A stretch of DNA of 64,000 nt, from NCBI GenBank assembly GCA_965655625.1, contig CBFHHA010000002.1:54637-118636 (forward strand), written 5' to 3'. A program made the translations under genes and the position numbers. The notes beneath the pieces were generated by a model. That model did no database searches and had not been told where the DNA came from. It saw nothing but the letters and a program-made list of their open reading frames with translations. Positions 37,017-46,292 of the stretch are shown here, one piece after another. Origin of the DNA: CAJJDF01 sp965655625. Lineage in GTDB: Bacteria; Bacteroidota; Bacteroidia; Flavobacteriales_D; CAJJDF01. Positions within the stretch are counted from its first letter, which is position 1, and each line of letters starts with the position of its first letter.

Positions 37017-37604
37017 TTAGAAAGTTTTCAAACTTTTTTTAATTAATTCTTCAACGTTTGTAATATTAGGTTCTTTTAACAAAATCTTCGTTAAAGCAGA
37101 TTCGGCCATTTTTTTATCAAATCCTAAAACTACAAGAGCAGATAACGCTTCATTTTTAATAGTATTGTTCATTAATCCTGATTTATTATCTAGGGTATCA
37201 GATGTCTTCAAGATTTTATCTTTCAGGTCTAATATGATACGTTGAGCGGTTTTCCCACCTATTCCTTTTATGCTTGTTAATGAGGTTACATTGTTGGAGG
37301 CTATAGAAGAAACCAACTCACTTGAAGTCATAGAAGAAAGCATCATTCTTGCCGTGTTTGTTCCAACTCCAGAAACCGAAATTAATTGTTTAAACAGTTC
37401 TCTTTCTTGAATATCAGCAAAGCCATAAAGCGTATGAGAATCTTCCTTAATAGAAAGGTAGGTGTATATTTTACAGATTTCTTGATTCCCTATTTTGGAA
37501 TATGTTTGCAAAGATATGTGAACGTAATATCCGATTCCGTTGCACTCAAGGATAACGTTTGCCGGATTTTTTTCTACTAATTTTCCGTTCAGGTAAGTGA
37601 TCAT
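37017..37604 (-). CDS. ruvA: Holliday junction branch migration protein RuvA
   Basis: A 195-residue subunit that binds four-way junctions as a tetramer and loads the RuvB motor. The N-terminal OB fold (MITYLNGKLVEKNPANVILECNG) precedes tandem helix-hairpin-helix motifs (LISVSGVGTNTARMMLS and LTSIKGIGGKTAQRIILDLKDK). The C-terminal RuvB-binding domain ends the protein. It is upstream of sprA with a 7-bp gap and almost certainly co-transcribed with it. Confidence 0.96.
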   Translation of the reverse strand: MITYLNGKLVEKNPANVILECNGIGYYVHISLQTYSKIGNQEICKIYTYLSIKEDSHTLYGFADIQERELFKQLISVSGVGTNTARMMLSSMTSSELVSSIASNNVTSLTSIKGIGGKTAQRIILDLKDKILKTSDTLDNKSGLMNNTIKNEALSALVVLGFDKKMAESALTKILLKEPNITNVEELIKKSLKTF

Positions 37605-37630
37605 TTATTTGATAAATTTTATGAAAGCGA

Positions 37631-37659
37631 TAAATATAAGGATTTATCAAGTATTTCAA
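37631..37659 (-). promoter_or_regulatory. Candidate promoter of ruvA-sprA
   Basis: On the minus strand TTG, an 18-bp spacer and TATATTTA (one base off TAnnTTTG) lie 27 bp before the ruvA start. Confidence 0.4.
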
Positions 37660-37675
37660 CTACTTGCTGTTTATA

Positions 37676-37712
37676 TTTCAAAAAAAAAGAGGAGCCAATT
37701 TAGCTCCTCTTT
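37676..37712 (-). terminator. Intrinsic terminator of the T9SS-protein gene
   Basis: AGAGGAGC and GCTCCTCT form a stem over CAATTTA. On the minus strand it is followed by a run of nine or more T, so it chiefly ends the transcript coming from 38484 before ruvA. Confidence 0.88.
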
Positions 37713-37731
37713 TGCTTCTTTTTATTTGCTT

Positions 37732-38484
37732 TTATTTCGTAATGACAATTTTTTCAGTCTGTACTGCTTTGTTGCCAGCTCTTACCGAAACAAAATATAT
37801 TCCCGGTTTGAAATCTCTGGTATTAATTTTAAAGTTAGCAGATTCATTCGGGATGATTTTTGTGAAAACTTGTTTGCCTAAAAGATCAATGATTTCAATT
37901 CTTTTGTTGTTTTCATTCGAATTCAGCCTAACAGTTAATTCTGTGGTTGCTGGGTTGGGAAAAAGGGCTAAAGTCGTTTCCTTTTTTACCTCATCAATAC
38001 TAACCATATTTGGGTTAGTGATATTAAAGGTAACATCAACCCATGTACTATCCGTTGTGTTGGCTACATTATAAAACACATATCGAAATACGCTAGTTCC
38101 GTGGTCTAGTTTTGGGTATAAATGCCCTGAATATAGTACCGTAGCTCCTGCGTTTATTGGAGAAGGATCACTTATCACAGTTGGTTGGGTTCCCCAAACC
38201 ACACCAATTGTACAAAGCCCCCAACAAATTGCGTTTTCTGACAAAGGCGCAGTCGAAGTTTTTTCAATTTTTTTGACTCTTAATGTTTTGGTAGTCGAGT
38301 AAAGACTCTTTACATCAATTTCCACAGGAACATCTTGGTTCATGTCGTTTACCAAAGCTGCATTTACATTGATGTTGGTTTCGTTGATTAAGGCAGTCCC
38401 CCCGTTGTGCGTTCTTAACTCAATTTGAGTATAAGAAACTGTAAAAGAAGTGATTAGACTGAGTGCAAGTAGATTTTTTTTCAT
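37732..38484 (-). CDS. Secreted protein with T9SS type A sorting domain
   Basis: A 250-residue exported protein. Signal peptide LLALSLITSFTVSYTQ, a beta-rich middle with two close Cys (ENAICWGLCTIGV) and a C-terminal sorting domain (about 170-250, LALFPNPATTELTVRL ... GIYFVSVRAGNKAVQTEKIVI). The middle resembles the small DUF-type domains of bacteroidetal secreted proteins and gives no function. It should be T9SS cargo anchored to the surface or released. It is divergent from the TlpA-like gene. Confidence 0.88.
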   Translation of the reverse strand: MKKNLLALSLITSFTVSYTQIELRTHNGGTALINETNINVNAALVNDMNQDVPVEIDVKSLYSTTKTLRVKKIEKTSTAPLSENAICWGLCTIGVVWGTQPTVISDPSPINAGATVLYSGHLYPKLDHGTSVFRYVFYNVANTTDSTWVDVTFNITNPNMVSIDEVKKETTLALFPNPATTELTVRLNSNENNKRIEIIDLLGKQVFTKIIPNESANFKINTRDFKPGIYFVSVRAGNKAVQTEKIVITK

Positions 38485-38585
38485 GTCATTTTCGGTTATA
38501 TAAATGTTAATCGGTGAAACCAGCTAGTTTTTGGCACAGTTATTTGTATCTTCACCAAGAGTAAAAATACAAAAAAAAGTTCAAA

Positions 38586-39089
38586 ATGACTAAAACAATT
38601 AAATTTTCAATCTTGATAGCGCTTGGAACATTGGCGTTTTCTTTTACGAATGGCAACGGAAAAACAGTTCCATCGGTGAACATTAAAACGCTGACAGGTA
38701 AAACGATTAACACATCGGAGCTTTCAAATGATGGAAAGCCAATGGTTATTTCGTTTTGGGCGACTTGGTGTAGCCCTTGTAAAAAAGAATTGAATAATAT
38801 TTCGGAGCTTTACCCAGATTGGCAAGATGAAACAGGAGTAAAGGTGGTGGCTATCTCTATTGATGATGCCAGAAATAAGCACAAAGTAAAGCCATATGTA
38901 GATTCAAAAGCTTGGGACTTTGAAGTGTATTTAGATGCAAATCAAGACTTAAAAAGAGCGATGAATGTAAACAATGTGCCGTATACATTTTTGGTAGATG
39001 GTAGTGGAAAAATTGTCTATGAACACAACAATTACGTACCAGGTGATGAGAAAAAATTATACAAGAAGATTCAAGAATTGACGAAATAA
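38586..39089 (+). CDS. TlpA-like thioredoxin-fold protein
   Basis: A 167-residue protein with an N-terminal signal peptide (FSILIALGTLAFSFTNG) and a thioredoxin domain. The redox motif is CSPC (SFWATWCSPCKKELNN), preceded by the TlpA/ResA-type region (NIKTLTGKTINTSEL). The cis-Pro is in VNNVPYTFLVDGSG. It likely acts in the periplasm on disulfides of secreted proteins or cytochromes. It is followed by a terminator, so it is a single-gene unit. Confidence 0.9.
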   Translation: MTKTIKFSILIALGTLAFSFTNGNGKTVPSVNIKTLTGKTINTSELSNDGKPMVISFWATWCSPCKKELNNISELYPDWQDETGVKVVAISIDDARNKHKVKPYVDSKAWDFEVYLDANQDLKRAMNVNNVPYTFLVDGSGKIVYEHNNYVPGDEKKLYKKIQELTK

Positions 39090-39118
39090 TTAAAGAGAGG
39101 TTATTTTCTCAACTAATG

Positions 39119-39151
39119 AAAAGCGAAGTTTATGAATACTTCGCTTTTTTT
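39119..39151 (+). terminator. Intrinsic terminator
   Basis: AGCGAAGT, loop TTATGAAT, ACTTCGCT, then seven T. It ends the TlpA-like transcript. Confidence 0.9.
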
Positions 39152-39165
39152 ATGCACTTTATTCT

Positions 39166-39173
39166 TACATTTG
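39166..39173 (+). promoter_or_regulatory. -7 box of tatA-gatA
   Basis: TACATTTG is an exact TAnnTTTG match between the upstream terminator and tatA, 25 bp before the ATG. No TTG lies at the usual distance. Confidence 0.5.
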
Positions 39174-39197
39174 TTTTAAATAGATTAATCAAAAATT

Positions 39198-39401
39198 ATG
39201 AATTCATTCGTGTTTTTAGCCATCGGAGGTTATCAAATTGTACTTATCGTAGTAGTTGTACTTTTGTTGTTTGGAGGAAAGAAAATTCCAGAACTAATGA
39301 AAGGACTAGGAAGTGGAATCAAAGAATTTAAAGATGCTTCTAAAGGAGAAGAATCAGATTCAAAGAAAGACTCAATAGACAACGTATTAGAAGACAAATA
39401 A
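39198..39401 (+). CDS. tatA: Sec-independent twin-arginine translocase subunit TatA/E
   Basis: A 67-residue inner-membrane protein of the Tat pore. One N-terminal span (YQIVLIVVVVLLLFGG) is followed by the FGGKKIPELMKGLGSGIKEFK amphipathic hinge and a charged tail, all typical of TatA. No tatC is nearby. gatA starts 13 bp after its stop, so both may share a transcript. Confidence 0.95.
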   Translation: MNSFVFLAIGGYQIVLIVVVVLLLFGGKKIPELMKGLGSGIKEFKDASKGEESDSKKDSIDNVLEDK

Positions 39402-39413
39402 ATCACTCTTAGT

Positions 39414-40832
39414 TTGTATAAAAATTATCCTCAACTCCTTGCAGATTTAACGAGCAAATCCACCACCTGTGTTCAAGTGGTAAAGGATTACATGAAACGA
39501 ATCGAAGAGAGAAAAAAATTAAATACATTTCTTGAAGTATTTGAGTCCAGTGCTTTGAAAAAAGCGAAAGAAGTGGACGAGAAAATTACAAAAGGAACAG
39601 CGGGTAAACTAGCCGGTTTTGTTATTGGGATTAAAGATAATATATGTTACGAAGGACATAAAGTGTCGGCTTCCTCAAAAATTCTTGAAGGATTTGAATC
39701 CTTGTATTCAGCTACTGCTGTAAAACGATTGTTGGAGGAAGATGCAATCATTATAGGAAGACTGAACTGTGATGAGTTTGCTATGGGAAGTTCTAATGAG
39801 AACTCCTCAAAGGGGAATGTATTAAACCCAATTCAAGAAGATAAAGTGCCAGGAGGTTCTTCGGGAGGTTCTGCTGCGGCAGTAGCTGCGGGGTTATGTT
39901 TGGCTAGTTTAGGGTCCGATACGGGAGGTTCTATTCGTCAGCCTGCTTCGTTTTGCGGAGTGGTTGGAATGAAACCTACTTATGGAAGAGTTTCTAGATG
40001 GGGATTACTGGCATACGCTTCGTCATTTGACCAAATAGGTCCTTTTACCCACTCAGTTGAGGATGCTGCTCTACTCACGCAAGTAATGGCTGGAAAAGAC
40101 GAAATGGATAGTACGTCTTCGTCTTTGGAAGTGAATGATTACCTGAAACAAAGTAGTAAGAAAAAACGAAGAATTGGAATTCCCAAGGAAGTGATAGAAA
40201 GCGAAGGATTGAACCCCGAAATCAAAGTGAAAGTGTTGGCTTTGGCCGAAGCTCTTAAAGCTAAAGGACATGAAGTAGAAACTTTTGATTTTCCTTATTT
40301 GGATTACATGGTACCAACTTATTATGTATTGACCACGGCAGAAGCTTCTTCAAATTTTTCTCGCTACGATGGAATTCACTTCGGTTACAGAAGCGAAAAT
40401 GCAAAAGACATTGATTCAACTTACGTTTTGTCTAGAACTGAGGGGTTTGGAGAAGAGGTAAAAAGAAGGATTATGTTAGGAACCTTTGTGTTGAGTTCTG
40501 GTTATTACGATGCGTATTACACAAAAGCCATGAAGGTAAGGCGGGTGATTCAGCAAAAAACAGAAGAAGTTTTTCAAAAATTTGACATTATTTTGGGCCC
40601 TACCGCCCCAGATACTGCATTTAAGATTGGAGAAAATGTGAAGGACCCAATTACGATGTACCTGCAAGATATCTTTACAGTCCATGCTAATATTGCTGGA
40701 AATCCAGCAATTTCTTTGCCGCTTGGTACTCATTCTAATGGTCTGCCATTTGGGATTCAGCTGATGACCAAACCTTTTGATGAAGCGTTGTTATTTGATT
40801 TTTCTAAAGAACTAATGAACAACAAAAACTAG
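39414..40832 (+). CDS. gatA: Asp-tRNA(Asn)/Glu-tRNA(Gln) amidotransferase subunit A
   Basis: The amidase subunit of GatCAB, which frees ammonia from glutamine to amidate mischarged tRNA. It has 472 residues with the amidase Ser-cisSer-Lys triad: the Lys in GFVIGIKDNICYEG and the serines in PGGSSGGSAAAVAAG and GSDTGGSIRQPAS. The start is an unusual TTG at 39414. No in-frame ATG occurs before MKRIEERK, which would remove conserved sequence. gatB and gatC are not in the window. The stop overlaps the convergent M23-like gene by four bases. Confidence 0.95.
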   Translation: MYKNYPQLLADLTSKSTTCVQVVKDYMKRIEERKKLNTFLEVFESSALKKAKEVDEKITKGTAGKLAGFVIGIKDNICYEGHKVSASSKILEGFESLYSATAVKRLLEEDAIIIGRLNCDEFAMGSSNENSSKGNVLNPIQEDKVPGGSSGGSAAAVAAGLCLASLGSDTGGSIRQPASFCGVVGMKPTYGRVSRWGLLAYASSFDQIGPFTHSVEDAALLTQVMAGKDEMDSTSSSLEVNDYLKQSSKKKRRIGIPKEVIESEGLNPEIKVKVLALAEALKAKGHEVETFDFPYLDYMVPTYYVLTTAEASSNFSRYDGIHFGYRSENAKDIDSTYVLSRTEGFGEEVKRRIMLGTFVLSSGYYDAYYTKAMKVRRVIQQKTEEVFQKFDIILGPTAPDTAFKIGENVKDPITMYLQDIFTVHANIAGNPAISLPLGTHSNGLPFGIQLMTKPFDEALLFDFSKELMNNKN

Positions 40833-41656
40833 TTTGAGATTACGGAGAGAGGTAAGCTCTCACCTTTGTACCAAACTTGAAGAAGTAGTGTTGTATCAGT
40901 AGAAGAACCCAATTTCGATCCTCTTTCGACAAACTTTCCAATTACATTTTTAGAACCAGAAACTCCGTAGAAAACTGTCACTATATCGTGTTCATGCTGC
41001 AGTGTAATCGTGTTTTCTTGATAGGAAACAATAGTGCCATCCATAACAGAGGTTATAGGCTCTAACTTCTTACAAGAAAATTGTAAATTAATAGTTCCTT
41101 CACTTTCCAACTCTTGGGGCTCTTTCTCTAAGGGCATCTCAAAGTACAGCGCTTCTTTAAGAATTGTATTTGCCATCGTAAAACGACCTGTTACCACGAA
41201 ATTCTTCATTTTCTTTCTCAATGAAGAGTCTTGTTCTGTTCTCTCAAAAATGATGGATTTATAGTCGAAATTAGAATCTGTTTGGAGGGATTCATTCAAA
41301 GTATTTATCGAAATAGAATCAGAATGTGAAAGGATGGATTGAAGGTTTTTTATCCACAAATCTCGACTGGTATTTTCTAGAGTCAATTCATGTAATTTGA
41401 GCTGATTCTCTTTGTCAATTTTGTACAATTCAGAACCTTTGCTTGGGTAGCCAGGAACAAAGTTTTTGAGTGAGGTAAAGGAGATGATTGAAAATATGAT
41501 TCCACCAAAAATTAAGGTACATCCAACCAACACCAAAATAGTATTTTGCTTGGTTAAGGTAATTGAAAATTTTTGCTGAAAGGAAATGGGATTCTGAATA
41601 ATGAATCGATTTTTTTCTTTCAGGTGTTTTTTCAATTTACTGAACCAATTTTTCAT
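40829..41656 (-). CDS. Degenerate M23/LytM-like membrane protein, probably inactive
   Basis: A 275-residue protein with a short cytoplasmic basic start, one span (ILVLVGCTLIFGGIIFSIISF) and a coiled-coil/periplasmic region. A C-terminal part looks like the end of a LytM peptidase domain (SVMDGTIVSYQENTITLQHE and VGKF-type spacing). The zinc ligands are missing: there is no HxxxD block, and the final HxH is replaced by LLLQVWYKGESLPLS. Such proteins usually regulate amidases or bind glycan rather than cut it. The bacteroidetal homologues at this position are often catalytically intact. The call is moderate because of the divergence. Confidence 0.65.
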   Translation of the reverse strand: MKNWFSKLKKHLKEKNRFIIQNPISFQQKFSITLTKQNTILVLVGCTLIFGGIIFSIISFTSLKNFVPGYPSKGSELYKIDKENQLKLHELTLENTSRDLWIKNLQSILSHSDSISINTLNESLQTDSNFDYKSIIFERTEQDSSLRKKMKNFVVTGRFTMANTILKEALYFEMPLEKEPQELESEGTINLQFSCKKLEPITSVMDGTIVSYQENTITLQHEHDIVTVFYGVSGSKNVIGKFVERGSKLGSSTDTTLLLQVWYKGESLPLSVISN

Positions 41657-41793
41657 AGGTGTTTTTTTATTTTCTTAGCAAGAATAAAGGTTTAAAGATA
41701 AAATATTTTAATTTATTATTAGTTATAGGCTCAGTTTATTGATTAATTTTTACTTTTATCGCCTAGCATACAATTCAACTGGGCTATTTACTT

Positions 41794-44490
41794 ATGAAAA
41801 TCCATTTAACATATTTTATTGTACTTCTGCTTTTCAGCTTGTTGGCAGGCTGTTCCACAGAGAAAGATAAGCGATTAAATAGGTTTTATCACAATACAAC
41901 TGCCTATTACAACGGTTATTTTAATGCCAGAGAGATAATAAAAGTATCTCACAAGGATTATTCAAAAAACGTTCCTGAAGATTTTACTTTGCTCATTCCA
42001 GTAAACCGATATCCAAACGAGGAGGAGTCAAAGAGTTTTTTTCCTGAAATGAATCGTGCCATTGACAAAACTTCTACTGTAATAGGTAAGCATGCAATGC
42101 CAAACGTAAAAAAGGGAAGAGTCGCCAAAGAGGAATACGGGAAATGGATGGATGAGAACTGGTTGGTTATGGGGATTAGCTATTTCTATAAGCGCGAATA
42201 TGACGAGGCGATTGAAAAGTTCAAGTACATTGTAAAAATGTATCCGAAAGACAAGTCTAAGTACTACGCTAAAATTTGGCTAGCCAAAACCTACATTGAA
42301 TTGGGTGATTTTCCCGAAGCATTGAAATACATCAATGAAATTGAGGTAGAAAAACAGGCGAAAAAGATTAAAGAAACTAAGCAAAAAAAGACGAAAGAAA
42401 GGCGAAAGAAATACAAAAAGAGACGGAGGAAAAAGATGAACCGTAGGTCCAGTATCAAACGAACTAAAAAACGAGAGGAAGTAAAAGAAGAACGGTCTTT
42501 TTTAGTGGAGTTTCCGGAAAAAATGAATGCTGATTATTTTGCTACTCAAGCAGATTTTTACCTCAGAAGAAATGATTTTACGCAATCTATAGAATTATTA
42601 GATAGTGCCATTCATTATGAAAAATCGAAGAAACTAAGGGTGAGATATCACTTTATTCAGGCTCAACTTAATCAAGAATTAGGCAACTTACCTCAAGCTT
42701 CGGTAAAGTATTCGTATGTGATTAAGAAAAGCTCGTCCTACCAATTAGTTTTTTATTCCAAAATAAACAGGGCTTTAGTTGCGAGTAGTAAAGACAGAGG
42801 AGCGCTGAAAGAAGAGCTACTAGACTTGGCAAAAGACGAAAAATACATTGAATTCAGAGACCAAATATATTATGCTTTGGCGGATATCGAATTACAGGAA
42901 TACAACAAAAGTCAAGGGATTGTTTATCTTGAAATATCGGCTGCTTCTGCTCCTTCCAACGAGAAACAAAAAGCCAAAACATTTAAACGTTTGGCAGACG
43001 TTTATTTCGAGGATAAAGAATATATATTCGCTCAAAAGTATTACGACAGTACTTTACTCGAATTAGATCCAAAAAATGCTGTTTTTAAAGAGATAAAAGA
43101 GAGAAATGAAAGTTTAACTCGTCTCGTTACCTACATCAAAACGATTGCTTTTAAAGATAGTATGCTAGCATTAGGGTCTTTGGATGAAAAGCAAAGGAGA
43201 GACAGAATTGAAGAAATTTTATACCAAGAAAAAGCGAAAAAAATAGAGGAGGAACGAGTAAAGAATCTGAACCTTGGAGGCAATGACCCAGCCCCCGTTC
43301 TTGCCACTACTGCACTGGGCGAAAAGGGAAGTTTCTGGATTTACAACGACAAGACAAAAGCAAGTGGATTGAAGTCCTTTAAATCAGTTTGGGGCACTAT
43401 TTCACTCGAGGATAACTGGAGAAGATCGAATAAAAGTCAGTCAAATGTCGAAGACATTGTGAATGTAAATAACTCTCCTGTTGTGAGCGACAAAGAAATA
43501 GAGGAGTTTTTGAAACAAGTTCCTGTGGAAGAGTCGGAAGTGAAATCAGCCAACGTTTCGATACTGAATGCGAACTATCTTTCTGGCTTGATTTATACCA
43601 ATATTCTGGGCAACGAGCGTGAAGCAATACAATCTTTTAAGGACAATAAAAAACGATTTCATCCGAATCGGAAAATTACTCCTTCGCTCTACCAATTGTA
43701 TGTGATTTACCAAAACCTAAATCAAAGAGACGATGAGGTCGCTGTGAAAAATTTTATCCTAGAAAATTACCCAAAATCTAAGGAGGCAAAAATCATTTTG
43801 GACCCAGATTATATATCCAAACAACAAGAAGGGAAAGATGTTTATCAAAGGAGTTACGAGGAAGTTTATAATTTGGTTGAGATAAAAAGTTACCTTCCAA
43901 GTTTAGCAAAAATAGATGCTTTGTTGAGCCAAAAGGAGACGAATCCTTATGAGTGTCAATTACTTTATTTGAAAGCTAAAGTGCTGTCCGACCTTGACAA
44001 AAAGGAAGAGCTAGATACAACTCTACAAAGGTTGGTGGATAATTGTGCCAACACACCATTGGGAGATATTGCCGAGAAAGCGCTTGGTAAATTAAGAAAC
44101 GAAAGAATTTCGAAAGAAGATAACCAAGAAGTAGTGTTTGTGAAAGACGAGAAATCGGCTCATTACTTTTGTGTAATTGTACCCATAACCGAAGACCTGA
44201 ATAAATTAAAAATAGCACTAAGTAATTTCAATAGTTCTTCCTTTGACGAAAAAGGATTGAAAATTTCATCTGTTGGTTTGGATGCTCAATTCCAAACTAT
44301 TTTGGTGAAGCAATTTGGAAACAAATCCGATGCAAACAGTTACATGGTGGCCTATAAAGTGAACCCTACAATGAAACCGTTTGTCTCCAAGTACCCTTAC
44401 TTTACTATCACACCTCTCAATTATTCGCTGTTGTTTAAGTCTAAATCGGTGAAGAAATACGAAGAGTTTTTCAATCTTAATTATTACTAA
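41794..44490 (+). CDS. sprE: TPR lipoprotein SprE/PorW, T9SS component
   Basis: An 898-residue lipoprotein with signal and lipobox LLAGC (Cys 20). The N-terminal block NRFYHNTTAYYNGYFNAREI is the SprE/PorW signature, followed by many TPR-like helices. Known SprE/PorW links the T9SS outer-membrane translocon to the motor ring and is required for secretion and gliding. A very basic insert (about 187-234, KKYKKRRRKKMNRR region) separates two TPR blocks. gldB begins three bases after its stop, so the two form an operon with motility-linked roles. Confidence 0.92.
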   Translation: MKIHLTYFIVLLLFSLLAGCSTEKDKRLNRFYHNTTAYYNGYFNAREIIKVSHKDYSKNVPEDFTLLIPVNRYPNEEESKSFFPEMNRAIDKTSTVIGKHAMPNVKKGRVAKEEYGKWMDENWLVMGISYFYKREYDEAIEKFKYIVKMYPKDKSKYYAKIWLAKTYIELGDFPEALKYINEIEVEKQAKKIKETKQKKTKERRKKYKKRRRKKMNRRSSIKRTKKREEVKEERSFLVEFPEKMNADYFATQADFYLRRNDFTQSIELLDSAIHYEKSKKLRVRYHFIQAQLNQELGNLPQASVKYSYVIKKSSSYQLVFYSKINRALVASSKDRGALKEELLDLAKDEKYIEFRDQIYYALADIELQEYNKSQGIVYLEISAASAPSNEKQKAKTFKRLADVYFEDKEYIFAQKYYDSTLLELDPKNAVFKEIKERNESLTRLVTYIKTIAFKDSMLALGSLDEKQRRDRIEEILYQEKAKKIEEERVKNLNLGGNDPAPVLATTALGEKGSFWIYNDKTKASGLKSFKSVWGTISLEDNWRRSNKSQSNVEDIVNVNNSPVVSDKEIEEFLKQVPVEESEVKSANVSILNANYLSGLIYTNILGNEREAIQSFKDNKKRFHPNRKITPSLYQLYVIYQNLNQRDDEVAVKNFILENYPKSKEAKIILDPDYISKQQEGKDVYQRSYEEVYNLVEIKSYLPSLAKIDALLSQKETNPYECQLLYLKAKVLSDLDKKEELDTTLQRLVDNCANTPLGDIAEKALGKLRNERISKEDNQEVVFVKDEKSAHYFCVIVPITEDLNKLKIALSNFNSSSFDEKGLKISSVGLDAQFQTILVKQFGNKSDANSYMVAYKVNPTMKPFVSKYPYFTITPLNYSLLFKSKSVKKYEEFFNLNYY

Positions 44491-44493
44491 GTT

Positions 44494-45525
44494 ATGCGAA
44501 TAGCACTTGTTTTTTTTGCGGGAATAGTCTTGTTTTCTTGTACCTCAAAATCTAAATTAGAGGGAGAGGTGCAACCTCTCGAGGAAAAGTTGACGCTACA
44601 TAGGTTCGACCGCGAATTATTGGACGCAGATATTTATGACCTCAAAAACCTGAACAAGAAGTGGTTAAAAGATTATGGTATTCTGTACGAATCTTTTTTA
44701 AGTCAAATGATAAATGCAGGCTCCGCTCAAGATCCAATGGTAGATTATCGACTAGAAAAATTTTTGACAGATTCCATTATTCAATTGATAAACGGAAGAA
44801 TGAAATCGGTCTTTTCTGATTTTGAGGTGCACGAAAACGAGTTAAATCAAGCTTTTGCGAGGTATCATTTTTATTATCCTGAAGAAACACTACCGGTTTT
44901 GGTTTCGTTTTATTCAAGTTTCAATGCCAAAACATTTCCCTACAACGATACATTAGGAATAGGACTTGATATGTTTTTGGGGAGAAATGAAGAGGTCGTT
45001 TCACTTCTTCCACCCGAATTTTTTCCGCAATACCTGAAACAAGACATGGATCCAGAGAATTTGGTGCTCGAGGCTGTGAAGAGCTGGGTGTACGTAAAGC
45101 ACTCTCGGCCCGGGGAATTTGAGAACTTCATGATGTACGCAGCGAGAGAGGATTTTCTTACTACTCTCGTTTATCACGGCAAGATGATGCTGTTGCTAAA
45201 AGCTTTGTTTCCCGAAAAATCAGAAGCTCAATTGTTTTCTTTTTCCCAAAAGGAATGGGAGTGGAGCGAGAAAAATGAACCGTTTATTTATCAAAACTTA
45301 ATCGAGTTCAAGCTGTTGTATTCGCAGAATATTCAAGAAATAAACTCTTACATCAATCCCGGGTCTTTTACACCTGGCTTGCCCCAAGAATCGCCTGGTG
45401 AATTAGGTAAGTGGATAGGGTACAAAATGGTGGCGCAATATTTTAATGAGAATGAACTCACCCTGCAGGAACTTTTGATTCAAAAAAATGACGCAAAAAG
45501 AATATTGAGTTTTTACCGTCCTTAA
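44494..45525 (+). CDS. gldB: Gliding motility lipoprotein GldB
   Basis: A 343-residue lipoprotein with signal and lipobox FSC (Cys 16). It carries GldB-family blocks: LHRFDRELLDADIYDL, LYLG-like FLGRNEEV, and near the C-terminus ESPGELGKWIGYKMVAQYF followed by LTLQELL. GldB is essential for gliding and T9SS-dependent functions in Flavobacterium johnsoniae. It follows sprE by three bases. Its stop overlaps the convergent outer-membrane-like gene by four bases. Confidence 0.88.
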   Translation: MRIALVFFAGIVLFSCTSKSKLEGEVQPLEEKLTLHRFDRELLDADIYDLKNLNKKWLKDYGILYESFLSQMINAGSAQDPMVDYRLEKFLTDSIIQLINGRMKSVFSDFEVHENELNQAFARYHFYYPEETLPVLVSFYSSFNAKTFPYNDTLGIGLDMFLGRNEEVVSLLPPEFFPQYLKQDMDPENLVLEAVKSWVYVKHSRPGEFENFMMYAAREDFLTTLVYHGKMMLLLKALFPEKSEAQLFSFSQKEWEWSEKNEPFIYQNLIEFKLLYSQNIQEINSYINPGSFTPGLPQESPGELGKWIGYKMVAQYFNENELTLQELLIQKNDAKRILSFYRP

Positions 45526-46280
45526 TAATAGAATTCTTTTGGAGGCCTTTTGTAAAGAGGAAGCATCCATCCAAACTGGATAGAAAATAGGTTGTCCATT
45601 CGTGGGCCAAATCTAGTATCGTTTGGTTCAAAATCGACTTGATATCCTCTCCTTATTTTAGTAAAAGCTTGAGTAAATTCTACCCCAGCATAAAAATTCA
45701 AAAGCCTGTTGTTGCTGAAGTATTGATAGCCAATAAATTCTGTGAAAGAATGCCCAGCTGTATATCGGTCGTATCCTTTGCTATATTCCCCATTTAGCTG
45801 AATTAAATCTCCGCTTATGTTATTGAAATTAATTTTGTAGGTAAAAATTCCTACACCTGCAGATACAATAAAACCAGAGTTGGGATTGGGAGCCAACACA
45901 GAAAAAAGTCGTCCGGCATGAATTCCTACGTGATGTCCTCTCTGGAGCATTTCGAACGTACCAAATTCACCATTTGCATTAATGATTCCACCACCTTCAG
46001 TAATTAGTTCATCTAACATGGCAGAATCTTTTACTGATCTTCCAAAAAGAAAATTATACTGAGCGCCTACAAACCACTGAGAGCGAAACTTGACATCGAA
46101 TTTTGTATTAATAATAGCTGAAGTGCCAAAAGTCTTTTTTAAATCTTTGGAGGGGAAACCTGCAGATATTCCTAGCTTTAAATTAGGTAATAAGATGGAA
46201 GAGTCTTTGATGCTAGCCTGAGAATAAACGGATAAGGCGCCACTTAATAGAATAAATAAAAGAAGGATGTTTTTAGTCAT
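45522..46280 (-). CDS. Outer-membrane beta-barrel-like protein
   Basis: About 252 residues. A signal peptide (ILLLFILLSGALSVYSQ) is followed by alternating strands with aromatic girdles (SQWFVGAQYNFLFG, FIVSAGVGIFTYKINF, LFSIQFGWMLPLY). This pattern suggests an eight- to twelve-strand barrel. ATG 46292 would add MKIF; ATG 46280 is preferred as the signal-peptide start. The protein is conserved-looking but has no known function. It is convergent with the sprE-gldB pair. Confidence 0.7.
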   Translation of the reverse strand: MTKNILLLFILLSGALSVYSQASIKDSSILLPNLKLGISAGFPSKDLKKTFGTSAIINTKFDVKFRSQWFVGAQYNFLFGRSVKDSAMLDELITEGGGIINANGEFGTFEMLQRGHHVGIHAGRLFSVLAPNPNSGFIVSAGVGIFTYKINFNNISGDLIQLNGEYSKGYDRYTAGHSFTEFIGYQYFSNNRLLNFYAGVEFTQAFTKIRRGYQVDFEPNDTRFGPRMDNLFSIQFGWMLPLYKRPPKEFYY

Positions 46281-46292
46281 AAAGATTTTCAT

